From: Actinomadura rifamycini DSM 43936
GTDB lineage: Bacteria > Actinomycetota > Actinomycetes > Streptosporangiales > Streptosporangiaceae
Length of the DNA stretch: 64,000 nucleotides
Reading direction: 5' to 3'
NCBI RefSeq assembly: GCF_000425065.1
Contig: NZ_AULB01000008.1
Location: 186,001-250,000 of the forward strand
In this document: in pieces, positions 53,181-61,239 of the stretch
How the letters are laid out: each line of letters begins with the position of its first letter
Position numbering within the stretch: the first letter of the stretch is position 1
Position numbers and translations under genes: made by a program
Notes under the pieces: model-generated
Database searches by the model: none
What the model saw: the letters and a program-made list of their open reading frames with translations, nothing else
What the model was told of the DNA's origin: nothing

Positions 53181-54814
53181 CCGGGGGCGACGCCGCGTCC
53201 CCGGGCTCCCCCGCCGCCGGTCCCGGCCCCGCCCGCGCCGCCGTCCCCGCCGACCCGGAGGGGCCGCTCGCGGCGCGCGTCCTGGACGCCCTGCTGCGGG
53301 AGGACTACGCGGGCCTGCGGGGGCTCGTCCGGGGGCGGACCCTGCGGTTGCCGAGCCGTCCCGTACGGCTCGTGGAGGCGCGCCCCGCGTTCCTGTCGGA
53401 AGTCCGGGTGGACCCGGCGCAGGGGCTCACCCTGGACGACGTCTTCCGCGCCGTCCGGGTCCTCGCCCACCCCACGGACGACGTCGCCGCGTTCGAGCGC
53501 GAATGCCGGGACGCGCTGGCCGTCGCCGAGCTGCACCTGGCCGCGCGCCCCGCCGTGTACCGGCGGCTCGCCCGCGTCCCGGACGCGCTCCGCACCGGGC
53601 CGGGCACGTTCTACGAGACCCTCGCCGCGTACGGCGGGCACCCGGTGCACCCGACGGGCCTCGGCCGGGCGGGCCTCGGCCCGGCCGACCTGAGCCGGTA
53701 CGCGCCCGAGTTCGGTCCCGCGTTCCCGCTGCGGTGGGCGTCCGTCCGGGACGCGGTCCTCGCGGGCGACCCGCCGCCGTGGTGGCCCGCGCCGTCCGAC
53801 GTCGGGCTGCCGCCCGGCGGGGCGCTGTTCCCCGTGCACCCGCTCGCCGCGCCGCACGTCCGCGAGCAGCCCGGCGCCGTCCTCGCACCGGACCCGTACC
53901 TGCGGGTCGCGCCGACGCTGTCGATGCGGACGGTCGCCGCGGCGCCGCTCGAGCACGTGAAGGTGCCGCTGCCGACGAGCACGCTCGGGCTGCGGAACCG
54001 CCGCACGATCGTGCCCGGCACGCTGCCGGACGGCGCGCTCGTCGAGCGGATCCTGCGGCGCGTCCTCGACCGCGAACCGTCCCTGCCCGTCCTGCTGGCG
54101 GACGAGCAGACGTACGGGCACGCGCAGAACCCGCTGCTGGGCTACCTCGTAAGGCGCTTCCCACCCGAGACGGCGCGCGCGCACGTCGTCCCAGTCGCGG
54201 CGTTACTGGCCGAGGCACCCGAACACGGTCACGTCATCGAACGCTGGGACGTCGAGTCCCTCTTCGCCTCCTACCTCGACGCACTGTTCTCCTGGAACGT
54301 CACCCTGTTCCGCTACGGCATCGCCCTCGAAGCGCACCAGCAGAACGTGTCGCTCGTCCTCGGCGACGGCCCGCTCCGCCTCCTGCTCAAGGACAACGAC
54401 GGCGCGCTCATCGACCCGGTCCGGCTCCGCGAACGGCTCCCGCCCGTCCCGGACGCCGACCCGCGCGACCTCATCGACCGCCGCATGACGACCCGCGACC
54501 CGGACGCCCTCGCCCGCGTCTTCGTCACGATCACCCTGCACCTGTGCGCGGCGGCGCCCGCCGTCGGCCTCGCCGAGCGCGGCCTGCTCCCCTGGCGGAC
54601 GGGCCGCGCGCTCGTCCGCGACCGGCTCGCCGCCGCGCTCGGACCGGGCGACGCGTTCCTGCGCTCGCGCACCCTCGACGCCGCCGCGCTGCCGGGCAAG
54701 GCCATGGTCACCGCCGGAACCCTCGTCGCCAAGGCCAGGACCGGCTCCGCCGACATCAACAAGCACTACGGCCCGGCCGGGCCCAACTACCTACGGGACA
54801 CCACGTGCTGCTGA
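53177..54814 (+). CDS. IucA/IucC-type NIS synthetase (PvsB-like)
   Basis: NRPS-independent siderophore synthetase, 545 residues, that condenses a carboxylic acid such as citrate with an amine or alcohol using ATP. Seen: TFYETLAAYGGHPVHPTG and the following GRAGL, where the family's ATP-binding HPxxKxR has lost its Lys (Leu at that position); APTLSMRTV and LEHVKVPLPTS; EAHQQNVSLVL; LLLKDNDGALI. The N-terminal 25 residues are a low-complexity Pro/Ala stretch. The start is GTG 53177, overlapping the previous stop; its end overlaps the next gene by 10 bp. Order in the operon suggests PvsB. Confidence 0.85.
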   Translation: MTGGDAASPGSPAAGPGPARAAVPADPEGPLAARVLDALLREDYAGLRGLVRGRTLRLPSRPVRLVEARPAFLSEVRVDPAQGLTLDDVFRAVRVLAHPTDDVAAFERECRDALAVAELHLAARPAVYRRLARVPDALRTGPGTFYETLAAYGGHPVHPTGLGRAGLGPADLSRYAPEFGPAFPLRWASVRDAVLAGDPPPWWPAPSDVGLPPGGALFPVHPLAAPHVREQPGAVLAPDPYLRVAPTLSMRTVAAAPLEHVKVPLPTSTLGLRNRRTIVPGTLPDGALVERILRRVLDREPSLPVLLADEQTYGHAQNPLLGYLVRRFPPETARAHVVPVAALLAEAPEHGHVIERWDVESLFASYLDALFSWNVTLFRYGIALEAHQQNVSLVLGDGPLRLLLKDNDGALIDPVRLRERLPPVPDADPRDLIDRRMTTRDPDALARVFVTITLHLCAAAPAVGLAERGLLPWRTGRALVRDRLAAALGPGDAFLRSRTLDAAALPGKAMVTAGTLVAKARTGSADINKHYGPAGPNYLRDTTCC

Positions 54815-56394
54815 CCGACCCCGCCCTCTCGGCCGACGACGCCACCGCGACGGCACTGCTGAACTGCCTGATCCGGGAGGTGTGCGCGCCCGAGCAGCAG
54901 GTCCGCGCGGACGGCCGGCGCCTCGTCGTCCGGCTGCCGCGGGCGGGCGTCGTCCTGCGCGCCCGCCTGGCCCGGCCGCCCGCCGGCCCCACCTACCGGC
55001 TCGAACCGCCCTACGAGGAGCGGCGCGGCGACGCCTGGACGCCCGCGCCGTGGCGCCGGCTCGCCGACCTCGTCGCCGGCGAGCTCGAACTCGCGACCGG
55101 GCGCGCGAACCCCGAGTTCCTCGCCCAGGTGGACGACAGCCGCACCGCCCTCGCCGCGATCATCGAGGCGCGCGGGGACGCCTCCCCGCGGGACGACCCG
55201 TACATCGCGTCCGAGCAGTCGCTCGTCGCCGGGCACCGCTTCCACCCGTCCCCCAAGGCGCGGCAGGGCGCACCGGGCGACTGGCTCAAGTACGCGCCGG
55301 AGGCCCGCGCGCGCTTCCGGCCGCACTGGCTCGCCGTCCCCGAGGAACTCGTCGCCGAAGAAGGCGACCCGGACGCGTTCGCGACCCTGGAGAAGCACGG
55401 CCCGCCCCCGGGCCCCGGCCGCCGCCTCGTCCCCGCGCACCCGTGGCAGCTCACCCTGCTCTCCGACCGCCTGCACCGCGCCTTCCAGACCGGGCTGCTC
55501 ACCGACCTGGGTCCGTCCGACGCCGAAGCCGTGCCGACCTCGTCCGTCCGGACCGTTTACCTTCCGGACGCCGACGTCTTCTGCAAGTTCAGCCTCGACG
55601 TGCGCATCACCAACTGCGTGCGCAAGAACGCCTGGTACGAACTGTCGGGCGCGATCGCACTGAACGACCTCCTGGCCCCGGTGTTCGCGGCCACGGACAT
55701 GACGTTCCTGGCCGAACCCGCCTACCGCACCGTCACGCTCGCGGACCGCCGCCTGTACGAGGGCTTGGGCGTGATCCTGCGGCAGGGCGTCAAGCACCTG
55801 CCCGGTACACCGCTCCTCGCCGGCGCCCTGGCCGACCCCTACGGCACCCTCCTGCGCTCCTTCCCCGCCCTGTCGACCCCCGAAGGCGCACTCGCCTGGT
55901 GGGACGCCTACGTCGCCCACGTCGCGCCGCCCGTCCTGCGCGCGTTTCTGGAGCACGGGGTCGTCCTGGAGCCGCACCTGCAGAACGTCCTGGTCTGCGT
56001 CGACACCGACGGGACGCCGGTCCGCGCCGCGTTCCGCGACCTCGAAGGCACCAAGCTCGTCCAGGGCCGCCGGGACCTCTCCCACCTCCCACCCCGCGTC
56101 GCCGAGAGCCTCACCTACGCGCCCGACCGAGGCTGGAACCGCGTCGTCTACTGCCTGCTGATCAACCACCTCACCGAGATCGCCGCCGCCGTCGCCGACC
56201 TGCACCCCGACCTCGGCCTGTGGGCCGCCGCCCGCCGCCACTTCGCCGCCCACGGCCACCACCCGCAGGTCCGCGCGCTCCTCGCCGGGGTGCCGCTGCC
56301 CGCGAAGGCGAACCTGCGGACCCGCTGGTCCCGCGCCGCCGACCGCGGCGCCGCCTACGTCCCCGCCCCCAACCCCTTGGCGCGACCGCTGTGA
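54805..56394 (+). CDS. IucA/IucC-type NIS synthetase (PvsD-like)
   Basis: Second NIS synthetase, 529 residues, with canonical motifs: GHRFHPSPKARQG at 143-155 (ATP-binding His and Lys), VPAHPWQLTLL, VPTSSVRTVYLP, CKFSLDVRITNCVRKN, HLQNVLVC and FRDLEGTKL. The start is GTG 54805, reading into the last codons of the previous gene; its stop is shared with the next start (GTGA). In the vibrioferrin operon an exporter gene pvsC lies between pvsB and pvsD; here the two synthetase genes are fused end to end with no room for one. Which carboxylate each enzyme uses is not decided. Confidence 0.9.
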   Translation: MLLTDPALSADDATATALLNCLIREVCAPEQQVRADGRRLVVRLPRAGVVLRARLARPPAGPTYRLEPPYEERRGDAWTPAPWRRLADLVAGELELATGRANPEFLAQVDDSRTALAAIIEARGDASPRDDPYIASEQSLVAGHRFHPSPKARQGAPGDWLKYAPEARARFRPHWLAVPEELVAEEGDPDAFATLEKHGPPPGPGRRLVPAHPWQLTLLSDRLHRAFQTGLLTDLGPSDAEAVPTSSVRTVYLPDADVFCKFSLDVRITNCVRKNAWYELSGAIALNDLLAPVFAATDMTFLAEPAYRTVTLADRRLYEGLGVILRQGVKHLPGTPLLAGALADPYGTLLRSFPALSTPEGALAWWDAYVAHVAPPVLRAFLEHGVVLEPHLQNVLVCVDTDGTPVRAAFRDLEGTKLVQGRRDLSHLPPRVAESLTYAPDRGWNRVVYCLLINHLTEIAAAVADLHPDLGLWAAARRHFAAHGHHPQVRALLAGVPLPAKANLRTRWSRAADRGAAYVPAPNPLARPL

Positions 56395-57467
56395 ACCTCG
56401 ACGACGTCCCCGAACGGCTCCCCGCGTACGTGTACGACCTGCGCGGCCTGAACGACCACGTCGCGTCCGTCCGCGCGGCCCTCGGCCCCACCGAGCTCTA
56501 CTACGCCGCGAAGGCCAACCCGGACCCGGAGATCCTCCGCACGGTCGCCCCCCACGTGGACGGCGTCGAAGTCTCCTCGGGCGGCGAACTGGCGCACGTC
56601 CGGGAGACGCTCCCGGACACCCCCCTGGCGTTCGGCGGCCCCGGCAAGACCGACGACGAACTGGCGCTGGCCCGCGACCTCGGCGTCGAACGCGTCCACG
56701 TCGAAAGCCCCCGCGAACTCGACCGCCTCGCCGCCCTCGGCCCCGCGGACGTCCTCCTCCGCGCGAACCTCCCGATCCCCACGGGGGACGCCGCCCTGCG
56801 CATGAGCGGCCCGTTCGGCATGGACGAGGCCGCGCTCGCCGAGTGCGCCCGCCGCATCCGCGCGACGGACCTCACCCTCCGCGGCGTCCACGCGCACCTC
56901 GCCTCCGGCCTCGACGCCCCCGCGATGCTCGACCTCGCGTCCCGCATCACCGCCTGGGCCCTCCCGTTCCTCGCCGACCACGGCGCGACCGACCCGGAGA
57001 TCAACATCGGCGGCGGCATGGCCGTCGACTACACCGCCCCCGGCGCCCGCTTCGACTGGGAGACCTACGGCGCGGGCCTGCCCGCGCACGTCCGCCTGCG
57101 CGTCGAACCCGGCCGCGCCCTCACCGCGTACCACGGCTGGTACGTCACGGACGTCCTCGACGTGAAGACGACCCGCGGCGAGACCTACGCGATCCTGCGC
57201 GGCGGCACCCACCACCTGCGGACCCCCGTCACCAAGGGCCACGACCAGCCCTTCGACGTCCTGACCTCGACCGCCGCCCCGACCACCCGCGCCACCCTCG
57301 TCGGCCAGCTCTGCACCCCGAAGGACGTCTTCGCGAGCGACGCCCCCGTCCCGCCCCTGTCACCCGGCGACGTCATCGCCTTCGCCATGGCCGGCGCCTA
57401 CGCCTGGAACATCTCCCACCACGACTTCCTGATGCACCCGAAACCCACCTTCCACTACCTCCCCTGA
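56391..57467 (+). CDS. PLP-dependent decarboxylase (PvsE-like, Orn/DAP decarboxylase fold III)
   Basis: Fold-type III PLP decarboxylase, 358 residues. Seen: the PLP Lys41 in YYAAKANPD, the PLP-phosphate segment INIGGGMAVDY, RVEPGRALTAY, the active-site Cys in LCTPKDVF and AYAWNISHHDF with the substrate Tyr. Vibrioferrin PvsE is a homologous enzyme that decarboxylates a serine unit to ethanolamine; a similar role is inferred. The start is GTG 56391 on the previous stop codon. It is the last gene; the hairpin at 57466-57485 overlaps the stop. Confidence 0.88.
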   Translation: MNLDDVPERLPAYVYDLRGLNDHVASVRAALGPTELYYAAKANPDPEILRTVAPHVDGVEVSSGGELAHVRETLPDTPLAFGGPGKTDDELALARDLGVERVHVESPRELDRLAALGPADVLLRANLPIPTGDAALRMSGPFGMDEAALAECARRIRATDLTLRGVHAHLASGLDAPAMLDLASRITAWALPFLADHGATDPEINIGGGMAVDYTAPGARFDWETYGAGLPAHVRLRVEPGRALTAYHGWYVTDVLDVKTTRGETYAILRGGTHHLRTPVTKGHDQPFDVLTSTAAPTTRATLVGQLCTPKDVFASDAPVPPLSPGDVIAFAMAGAYAWNISHHDFLMHPKPTFHYLP

Positions 57468-57485
57468 CCGGCCGGGCGGCCGGTC
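57466..57485. terminator. Hairpin at the end of the siderophore operon
   Basis: GACCGGCC-GGGC-GGCCGGTC, a perfect 8-bp stem overlapping the decarboxylase stop codon, lies before the convergent MDMPI-like gene. Confidence 0.65.
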
Positions 57486-57486
57486 G

Positions 57487-58119
57487 TCATCGGGGGGTGC
57501 CGTGCCAGCGCCAGGTTGTGGGGCGGGGGCGGCCGGGGAGGTCGGTGCGGCCCGTGGCCCACAGGAGCGTCGGCCACGGGGGCGTGTCGTGCGGGGCGTC
57601 CGGGAACAGGCGGGCGAGCGTGCGGGCGCATACGCCGGCGGGCGGGTCGTACGGGGCTTCGAGGCCCTCGATCAGGTCGCGGGTGTGGACGAGCGTCTCC
57701 ACGATGCCCATCGCCGCGAAACCCTCGGGGTCGGACGCGCCGTAGACGTGGTAGGCGCGGACGTCCGGCGGGGTGACGCGCACCTTCGCGACGAGCAGTG
57801 CGCCGCACGCCTCGAAGACCTGGAGGAGGCCGTCCGGGCCCGCGGCGGGGTCGGCGCGGACGATGGTGGAGGGCGCGGCGGGCCGGCGGGCTTCGCGCGC
57901 GAACGGCACGTTGCCGTCCATGGGCGGCGTCCGGGGGCCCAGGTTCATGGCGTAGAGCGTGATCGCGTTGCACATGTGCTCGACGGTCTCCCAGCGGGTC
58001 CAGTCGAGCGAGGCGGGGTCGCCGTCCCAGGCGGACGGCGGCACCGCGCGGAGGGCGGCGAGCGCGGTCTGGACGGCGGTGTCGAGGTCGTCCGGGGTCA
58101 CCGGTTCATGTGCTGGCAT
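57487..58119 (-). CDS. Mycothiol-dependent maleylpyruvate isomerase-like (DinB-fold) protein
   Basis: A 210-residue member of the MDMPI/DinB four-helix superfamily. Seen: the metal-ligand-like His in RWETVEHMCNAITLYAMN and the HTRDLIEGL helix with VETLV before it, as expected for the metal triad. Family members use mycothiol in thiol-transfer or isomerisation reactions; the substrate here is unknown. ATG 58119 has TAGGGT ending 7 nt upstream (leaderless); a GTG three codons upstream lies inside that box. It converges on the siderophore operon. Confidence 0.8.
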   Translation of the reverse strand: MPAHEPVTPDDLDTAVQTALAALRAVPPSAWDGDPASLDWTRWETVEHMCNAITLYAMNLGPRTPPMDGNVPFAREARRPAAPSTIVRADPAAGPDGLLQVFEACGALLVAKVRVTPPDVRAYHVYGASDPEGFAAMGIVETLVHTRDLIEGLEAPYDPPAGVCARTLARLFPDAPHDTPPWPTLLWATGRTDLPGRPRPTTWRWHGTPR

Positions 58120-58188
58120 CGCCGTCACCCTAGCCTTTGCGGGCCGTTGAACTTTCCGTCTAACGGGTATGGCAACCTTCCCGACAAA

Positions 58189-58192
58189 GGAG
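58189..58192 (+). promoter_or_regulatory. Ribosome binding site deciding the start of the acyl-CoA synthetase
   Basis: GGAG within AAAGGAGAT lies 6 nt before GTG 58199. The in-frame ATG at 58169 lies upstream of this strong site and lacks one of its own, so GTG 58199 is the better start. Confidence 0.75.
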
Positions 58193-58198
58193 ATATCG

Positions 58199-59791
58199 GT
58201 GCTGGAGCGGGTGCGTTCGTTCGCGAGCCAGGGAGTACGGGCGGCGCGCGCGGTCCGGGACGTGGGCGCGCTGCGCCCCGTCCGCCCGGACCGGGCGGTC
58301 CGGATGCCGCTGGCCTACTTCCGCTACGGGCCCGTCCCGGCGACGATCGGGGCGATGTCGGCGCTGCGGTGGCCCGACCGGACGGCGGTCGTGGACGAGC
58401 GCGGCACGCTCACCTACGCGGAGCTGGAGGGACGGGCGGCGGCGCTGGCCACGGCGCTGCGGGACCGGGTGCGCGACGGCGACCGGATCGGGATCCTGTG
58501 CCGCAACCACCGGGGGTTCGTCGAGGCGGTGCTCGCGGCGACCAGGCTCGGCACCGACGTGGTCCTCCTCAACACCGACTTCTCCGCGAAGCAGCTCGCG
58601 GACGTCGCCGAGCGCGAGGGCGTCGCGCTGCTCGTCCACGACGAGGAGTTCGGGCCGGTCGTGGACGGCGCCGGGTTCGGCGGGGCGCGGATCCTCGGCT
58701 GGACGGACGCGCCCGCCCCCGAGTCGATCGACGCGCTGGTCGAGGGGACGGACGCCGAACCGCTGAAGCCCCCGCGGACCGGCAACGTGATCATCATGAC
58801 GTCCGGGACGACGGGCACCCCGAAGGGCGCGCGGCACGAGATGTCGGTCGCGGCGCTGATCCCGGCCGCGCTGACGCACCTGATGCGCGTCCCGGTCCGG
58901 TCGGGCGCGCCGATCGTGGTCACGCCCCCGCTGTTCCACCTGCTCGGGTTCGCGTACTCGACGGTGGGGCTCGGCATGGGGATGCCGCTGGTGCTGGCGC
59001 GGCGCTTCGACGCCGCGCGGGCGCTGCGGCTCATCGCGGACACGGAGGCGGAGGCGCTCGTGGCCGTCCCGGTCATGCTGCAGCGCATCCTGGACGCCCC
59101 GGACGTGCCCGTGCCGTCGCTGCGGGTCGCCGTCTGCGGCGGGTCGGCGCTGCACCCGCACGTGTCGGACGCGTTCATGGACCGCTTCGGCGACGTCCTG
59201 ATCAACGTGTACGGGGCGACGGAGATCGGCTGGGCGACGATCGCGACCCCGGACGACCTGCGGGCGGCGCCCGGCACGGTCGGACGCCCGTCGCTGCGGC
59301 TGACGATCCGGATCCTCGGCGAGGACGGGCGCGAGCTGCCGCCCGGGGAGCCCGGCGAGATCTTCGTCGGCGGCGGGCTGCGGTTCGCCGGCTACACCGG
59401 GGGCGGCGGCAAGGAGGTGCGGGACGGCCTGACGAGCACCGGCGACCTGGGCCACTTCGACGACGCGGGGCGGCTGTTCGTCGACGGGCGCGCCGACGAC
59501 ATGATCGTGTCGGGCGGGGAGAACGTGTTCCCCGGCGAGGTCGAGGCGCTGCTCGGCGGGCATCCGGGCGTCGCGGACGCGTCGGTGACCGGGGTGGACG
59601 ACGCCGAGTTCGGGCAGCGCCTCGCCGCGTACGTGGTGCGGGCGCCCGGCGCCGGCGTCGGCGCCGACGACCTCAAGGCGTACGTCAAGGAGCATCTCGC
59701 GCGGTACAAGGTGCCCCGGGACGTCCACTTCGTCGACGAGCTCCCCCGCACCAGCACCGGGAAGGTCAAGGCGAAGGCACTGCGCGGCTGA
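58199..59791 (+). CDS. Acyl-CoA synthetase (FadD-like)
   Basis: ANL-superfamily ligase of 530 residues that makes acyl-CoA from a carboxylic acid and ATP. Seen: the IIMTSGTTGTPKGARHE phosphate loop, TPPLFHLLGFAYS, NVYGATEIGW, the TGDLGHFD motif, GRADDMIVSGGENVFPGE hinge and the catalytic Lys in TSTGKVKAKAL. The N-terminal 50 residues carry an Arg-rich amphipathic stretch (VRAARAVRDVGALRPV) that may touch the membrane. Start decided by the ribosome site at 58189. Divergent from the MDMPI-like gene; no operon partner. Confidence 0.92.
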   Translation: MLERVRSFASQGVRAARAVRDVGALRPVRPDRAVRMPLAYFRYGPVPATIGAMSALRWPDRTAVVDERGTLTYAELEGRAAALATALRDRVRDGDRIGILCRNHRGFVEAVLAATRLGTDVVLLNTDFSAKQLADVAEREGVALLVHDEEFGPVVDGAGFGGARILGWTDAPAPESIDALVEGTDAEPLKPPRTGNVIIMTSGTTGTPKGARHEMSVAALIPAALTHLMRVPVRSGAPIVVTPPLFHLLGFAYSTVGLGMGMPLVLARRFDAARALRLIADTEAEALVAVPVMLQRILDAPDVPVPSLRVAVCGGSALHPHVSDAFMDRFGDVLINVYGATEIGWATIATPDDLRAAPGTVGRPSLRLTIRILGEDGRELPPGEPGEIFVGGGLRFAGYTGGGGKEVRDGLTSTGDLGHFDDAGRLFVDGRADDMIVSGGENVFPGEVEALLGGHPGVADASVTGVDDAEFGQRLAAYVVRAPGAGVGADDLKAYVKEHLARYKVPRDVHFVDELPRTSTGKVKAKALRG

Positions 59792-59958
59792 CGCCGGGGA
59801 TCTTACGGATGTCGAACGGAGCCGCCGCTCCCCCCGCCGCGCCCGGTCCGCCCGGCCAGCGTCCCCCGGAGCTGCGCGTGGCCGCCGGACCGGCACGCGG
59901 GGGCGCGCCCGCAGCGCGCGCACGCACCGGCCGCCGCCGCGCGCCCGGGCGCGCCCGG

Positions 59959-60270
59959 CTAGGCGGCGCGGCGCTTGGCGGCCATGCAGATGCGGGCGAG
60001 GTCGTTCAGGGCGTCCGCGCGGCGCTCGTCCAGCGGCCGGTCGTCGCCCGGCGCGGCCTCGGCGAGGGTGTCGATGACCAGGGAGAACAGCGGCCATTCG
60101 GCGGGGCCGATGGCGCCCTGGAAGTCGACGCCGTCGGCGAGGTCGTCGACGTCGAGGTTGCGCGCGAAGGCGGCGAGGGCGGCCTCGGCCGCCACCACGC
60201 CGATGCGCATCGCCAGCGCGGCCGGCTCGCGCTCCAGGGGCCGGTCGAGGGGAAGGGTGCTGGAAGACAT
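59959..60270 (-). CDS. Small protein behind a candidate SOS box
   Basis: A 103-residue cytoplasmic protein, rich in Ala and acidic residues: LEREPAALAMRIGVVAAEAALAAFARNLDVDDLADGV in two helices, then FSLVIDTLAEAAPGD and a C-terminal DALNDLARICMAAKRRAA helix. I recognise no family. ATG 60270 has TATGTT ending 7 nt upstream (leaderless layout), and a near-consensus LexA box at 60304-60319 covers the expected -35. It may therefore be induced by DNA damage (inference). It lies beside DNA-repair genes only in the sense that adnB follows 1 kb later. Confidence 0.7.
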   Translation of the reverse strand: MSSSTLPLDRPLEREPAALAMRIGVVAAEAALAAFARNLDVDDLADGVDFQGAIGPAEWPLFSLVIDTLAEAAPGDDRPLDERRADALNDLARICMAAKRRAA

Positions 60271-60303
60271 GCGCGACAACATAGAACACACGAGCGAGCG
60301 ACG

Positions 60304-60319
60304 TCGAACGTTTGCTCGA
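60304..60319. promoter_or_regulatory. Candidate SOS (LexA) box
   Basis: TCGAAC-GTTT-GCTCGA matches the actinobacterial LexA consensus TCGAAC-N4-GTTCGA with a single mismatch. It overlaps the predicted -35 region of the small gene starting at 60270. Confidence 0.6.
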
Positions 60320-60373
60320 AAAAGCGGCCCGTGTCGCGCCCGGAACGCCGGACGGCTCCGGGTTTGTTCTCCG

Positions 60374-61153
60374 TCAGCCGGCGATGGCGTGCAGGAAGAG
60401 CAGCGAGTGCGTGAAGTGCAGCTCGCCGTCGCGTTCGCTCGGCCGCATCCCGGTCGGGGGCCCGCCGCCCAGTTCGTCCCGCAGTTCGCGGCGGATCGGC
60501 TCCCGCACGTCCTCGGGCGCGCCGGTGAACGCGAGCCACGGCTCCAGCGGACGGACGACGTCGAACCGCTCGGCGCGCTTCACCTCGGCGCCCGCGCCGG
60601 TGACCAGCTCGACGACCTGCGACTCGGTGAGGATCGTCCCGTGCGAGGGGTCGCGGAGCCGCTCGATCCGGTCGGGGTCGCCGTCGAGGTCGTCGGGGCG
60701 GACGAGGTCGGCGACGAAGAGCGCCGCGCCGGGCCGGCTGACCCGCTCCATCTCCTTCACGACGGCCTTCGGGTCGGCCGTCTGGTGCAGGGAGAAGCGC
60801 GTCACGACGAGGGTGAACGACCGGTCGAGGAAGGGCAGGGCGGCGGCGTCGCCGTGCGCGAAGGTGACGTTGGTGACCCCCTCGCGGTCGACGGCGCGCT
60901 TGCCCTCGGCGAGCATCGCGGGCGTCAGGTCGAGGGCGGTGACGTGCCGGACGCGCCGGGCGATCGCCCGCGACACCAGCGCGGTGCCGGCGGCGACCTC
61001 CAGCACGTTGTCCTCGAGGTCGATCTCGGGGTCCATGAACCGGACGAGCCGGTCCAGATGCCGGGTGAACGCCTCGTTGCGGGCCGGGTCGGCGAACCCG
61101 GCCGCCTGCTTGGAGAACTCGCGGACCACCTTCTCGTCATGGGACTCCGTCAT
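60374..61153 (-). CDS. SAM-dependent methyltransferase (UbiE/COQ5-like)
   Basis: Class I methyltransferase of 259 residues. Seen: motif I VLEVAAGTALVSRAIA, motif II around VTALDLTPAML, HGDAAALPFLDRSFTLVVTRFSLHQ and the post-II RVSRPGAALFVADLV. The substrate is probably a small molecule or lipid; UbiE-like enzymes methylate quinones. ATG 61153 follows GGGAGG. On the same strand as adnB, 86 bp downstream of its stop, possibly in its transcript. Confidence 0.88.
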   Translation of the reverse strand: MTESHDEKVVREFSKQAAGFADPARNEAFTRHLDRLVRFMDPEIDLEDNVLEVAAGTALVSRAIARRVRHVTALDLTPAMLAEGKRAVDREGVTNVTFAHGDAAALPFLDRSFTLVVTRFSLHQTADPKAVVKEMERVSRPGAALFVADLVRPDDLDGDPDRIERLRDPSHGTILTESQVVELVTGAGAEVKRAERFDVVRPLEPWLAFTGAPEDVREPIRRELRDELGGGPPTGMRPSERDGELHFTHSLLFLHAIAG

Positions 61154-61239
61154 GCCGCAGCCTCCCTCGTCGGTTCCCCGGATCATCCCCGAAAGCACCG
61201 CCGGTGAACAGAGCCCCGTGACGTCGATCACCCGGCGGG

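Noticed and set aside
59792-59958. Gap after the acyl-CoA synthetase as a hidden small gene
   Set aside because: Only Pro/Ala/Arg low-complexity frames without ribosome site; nothing supportable was seen.
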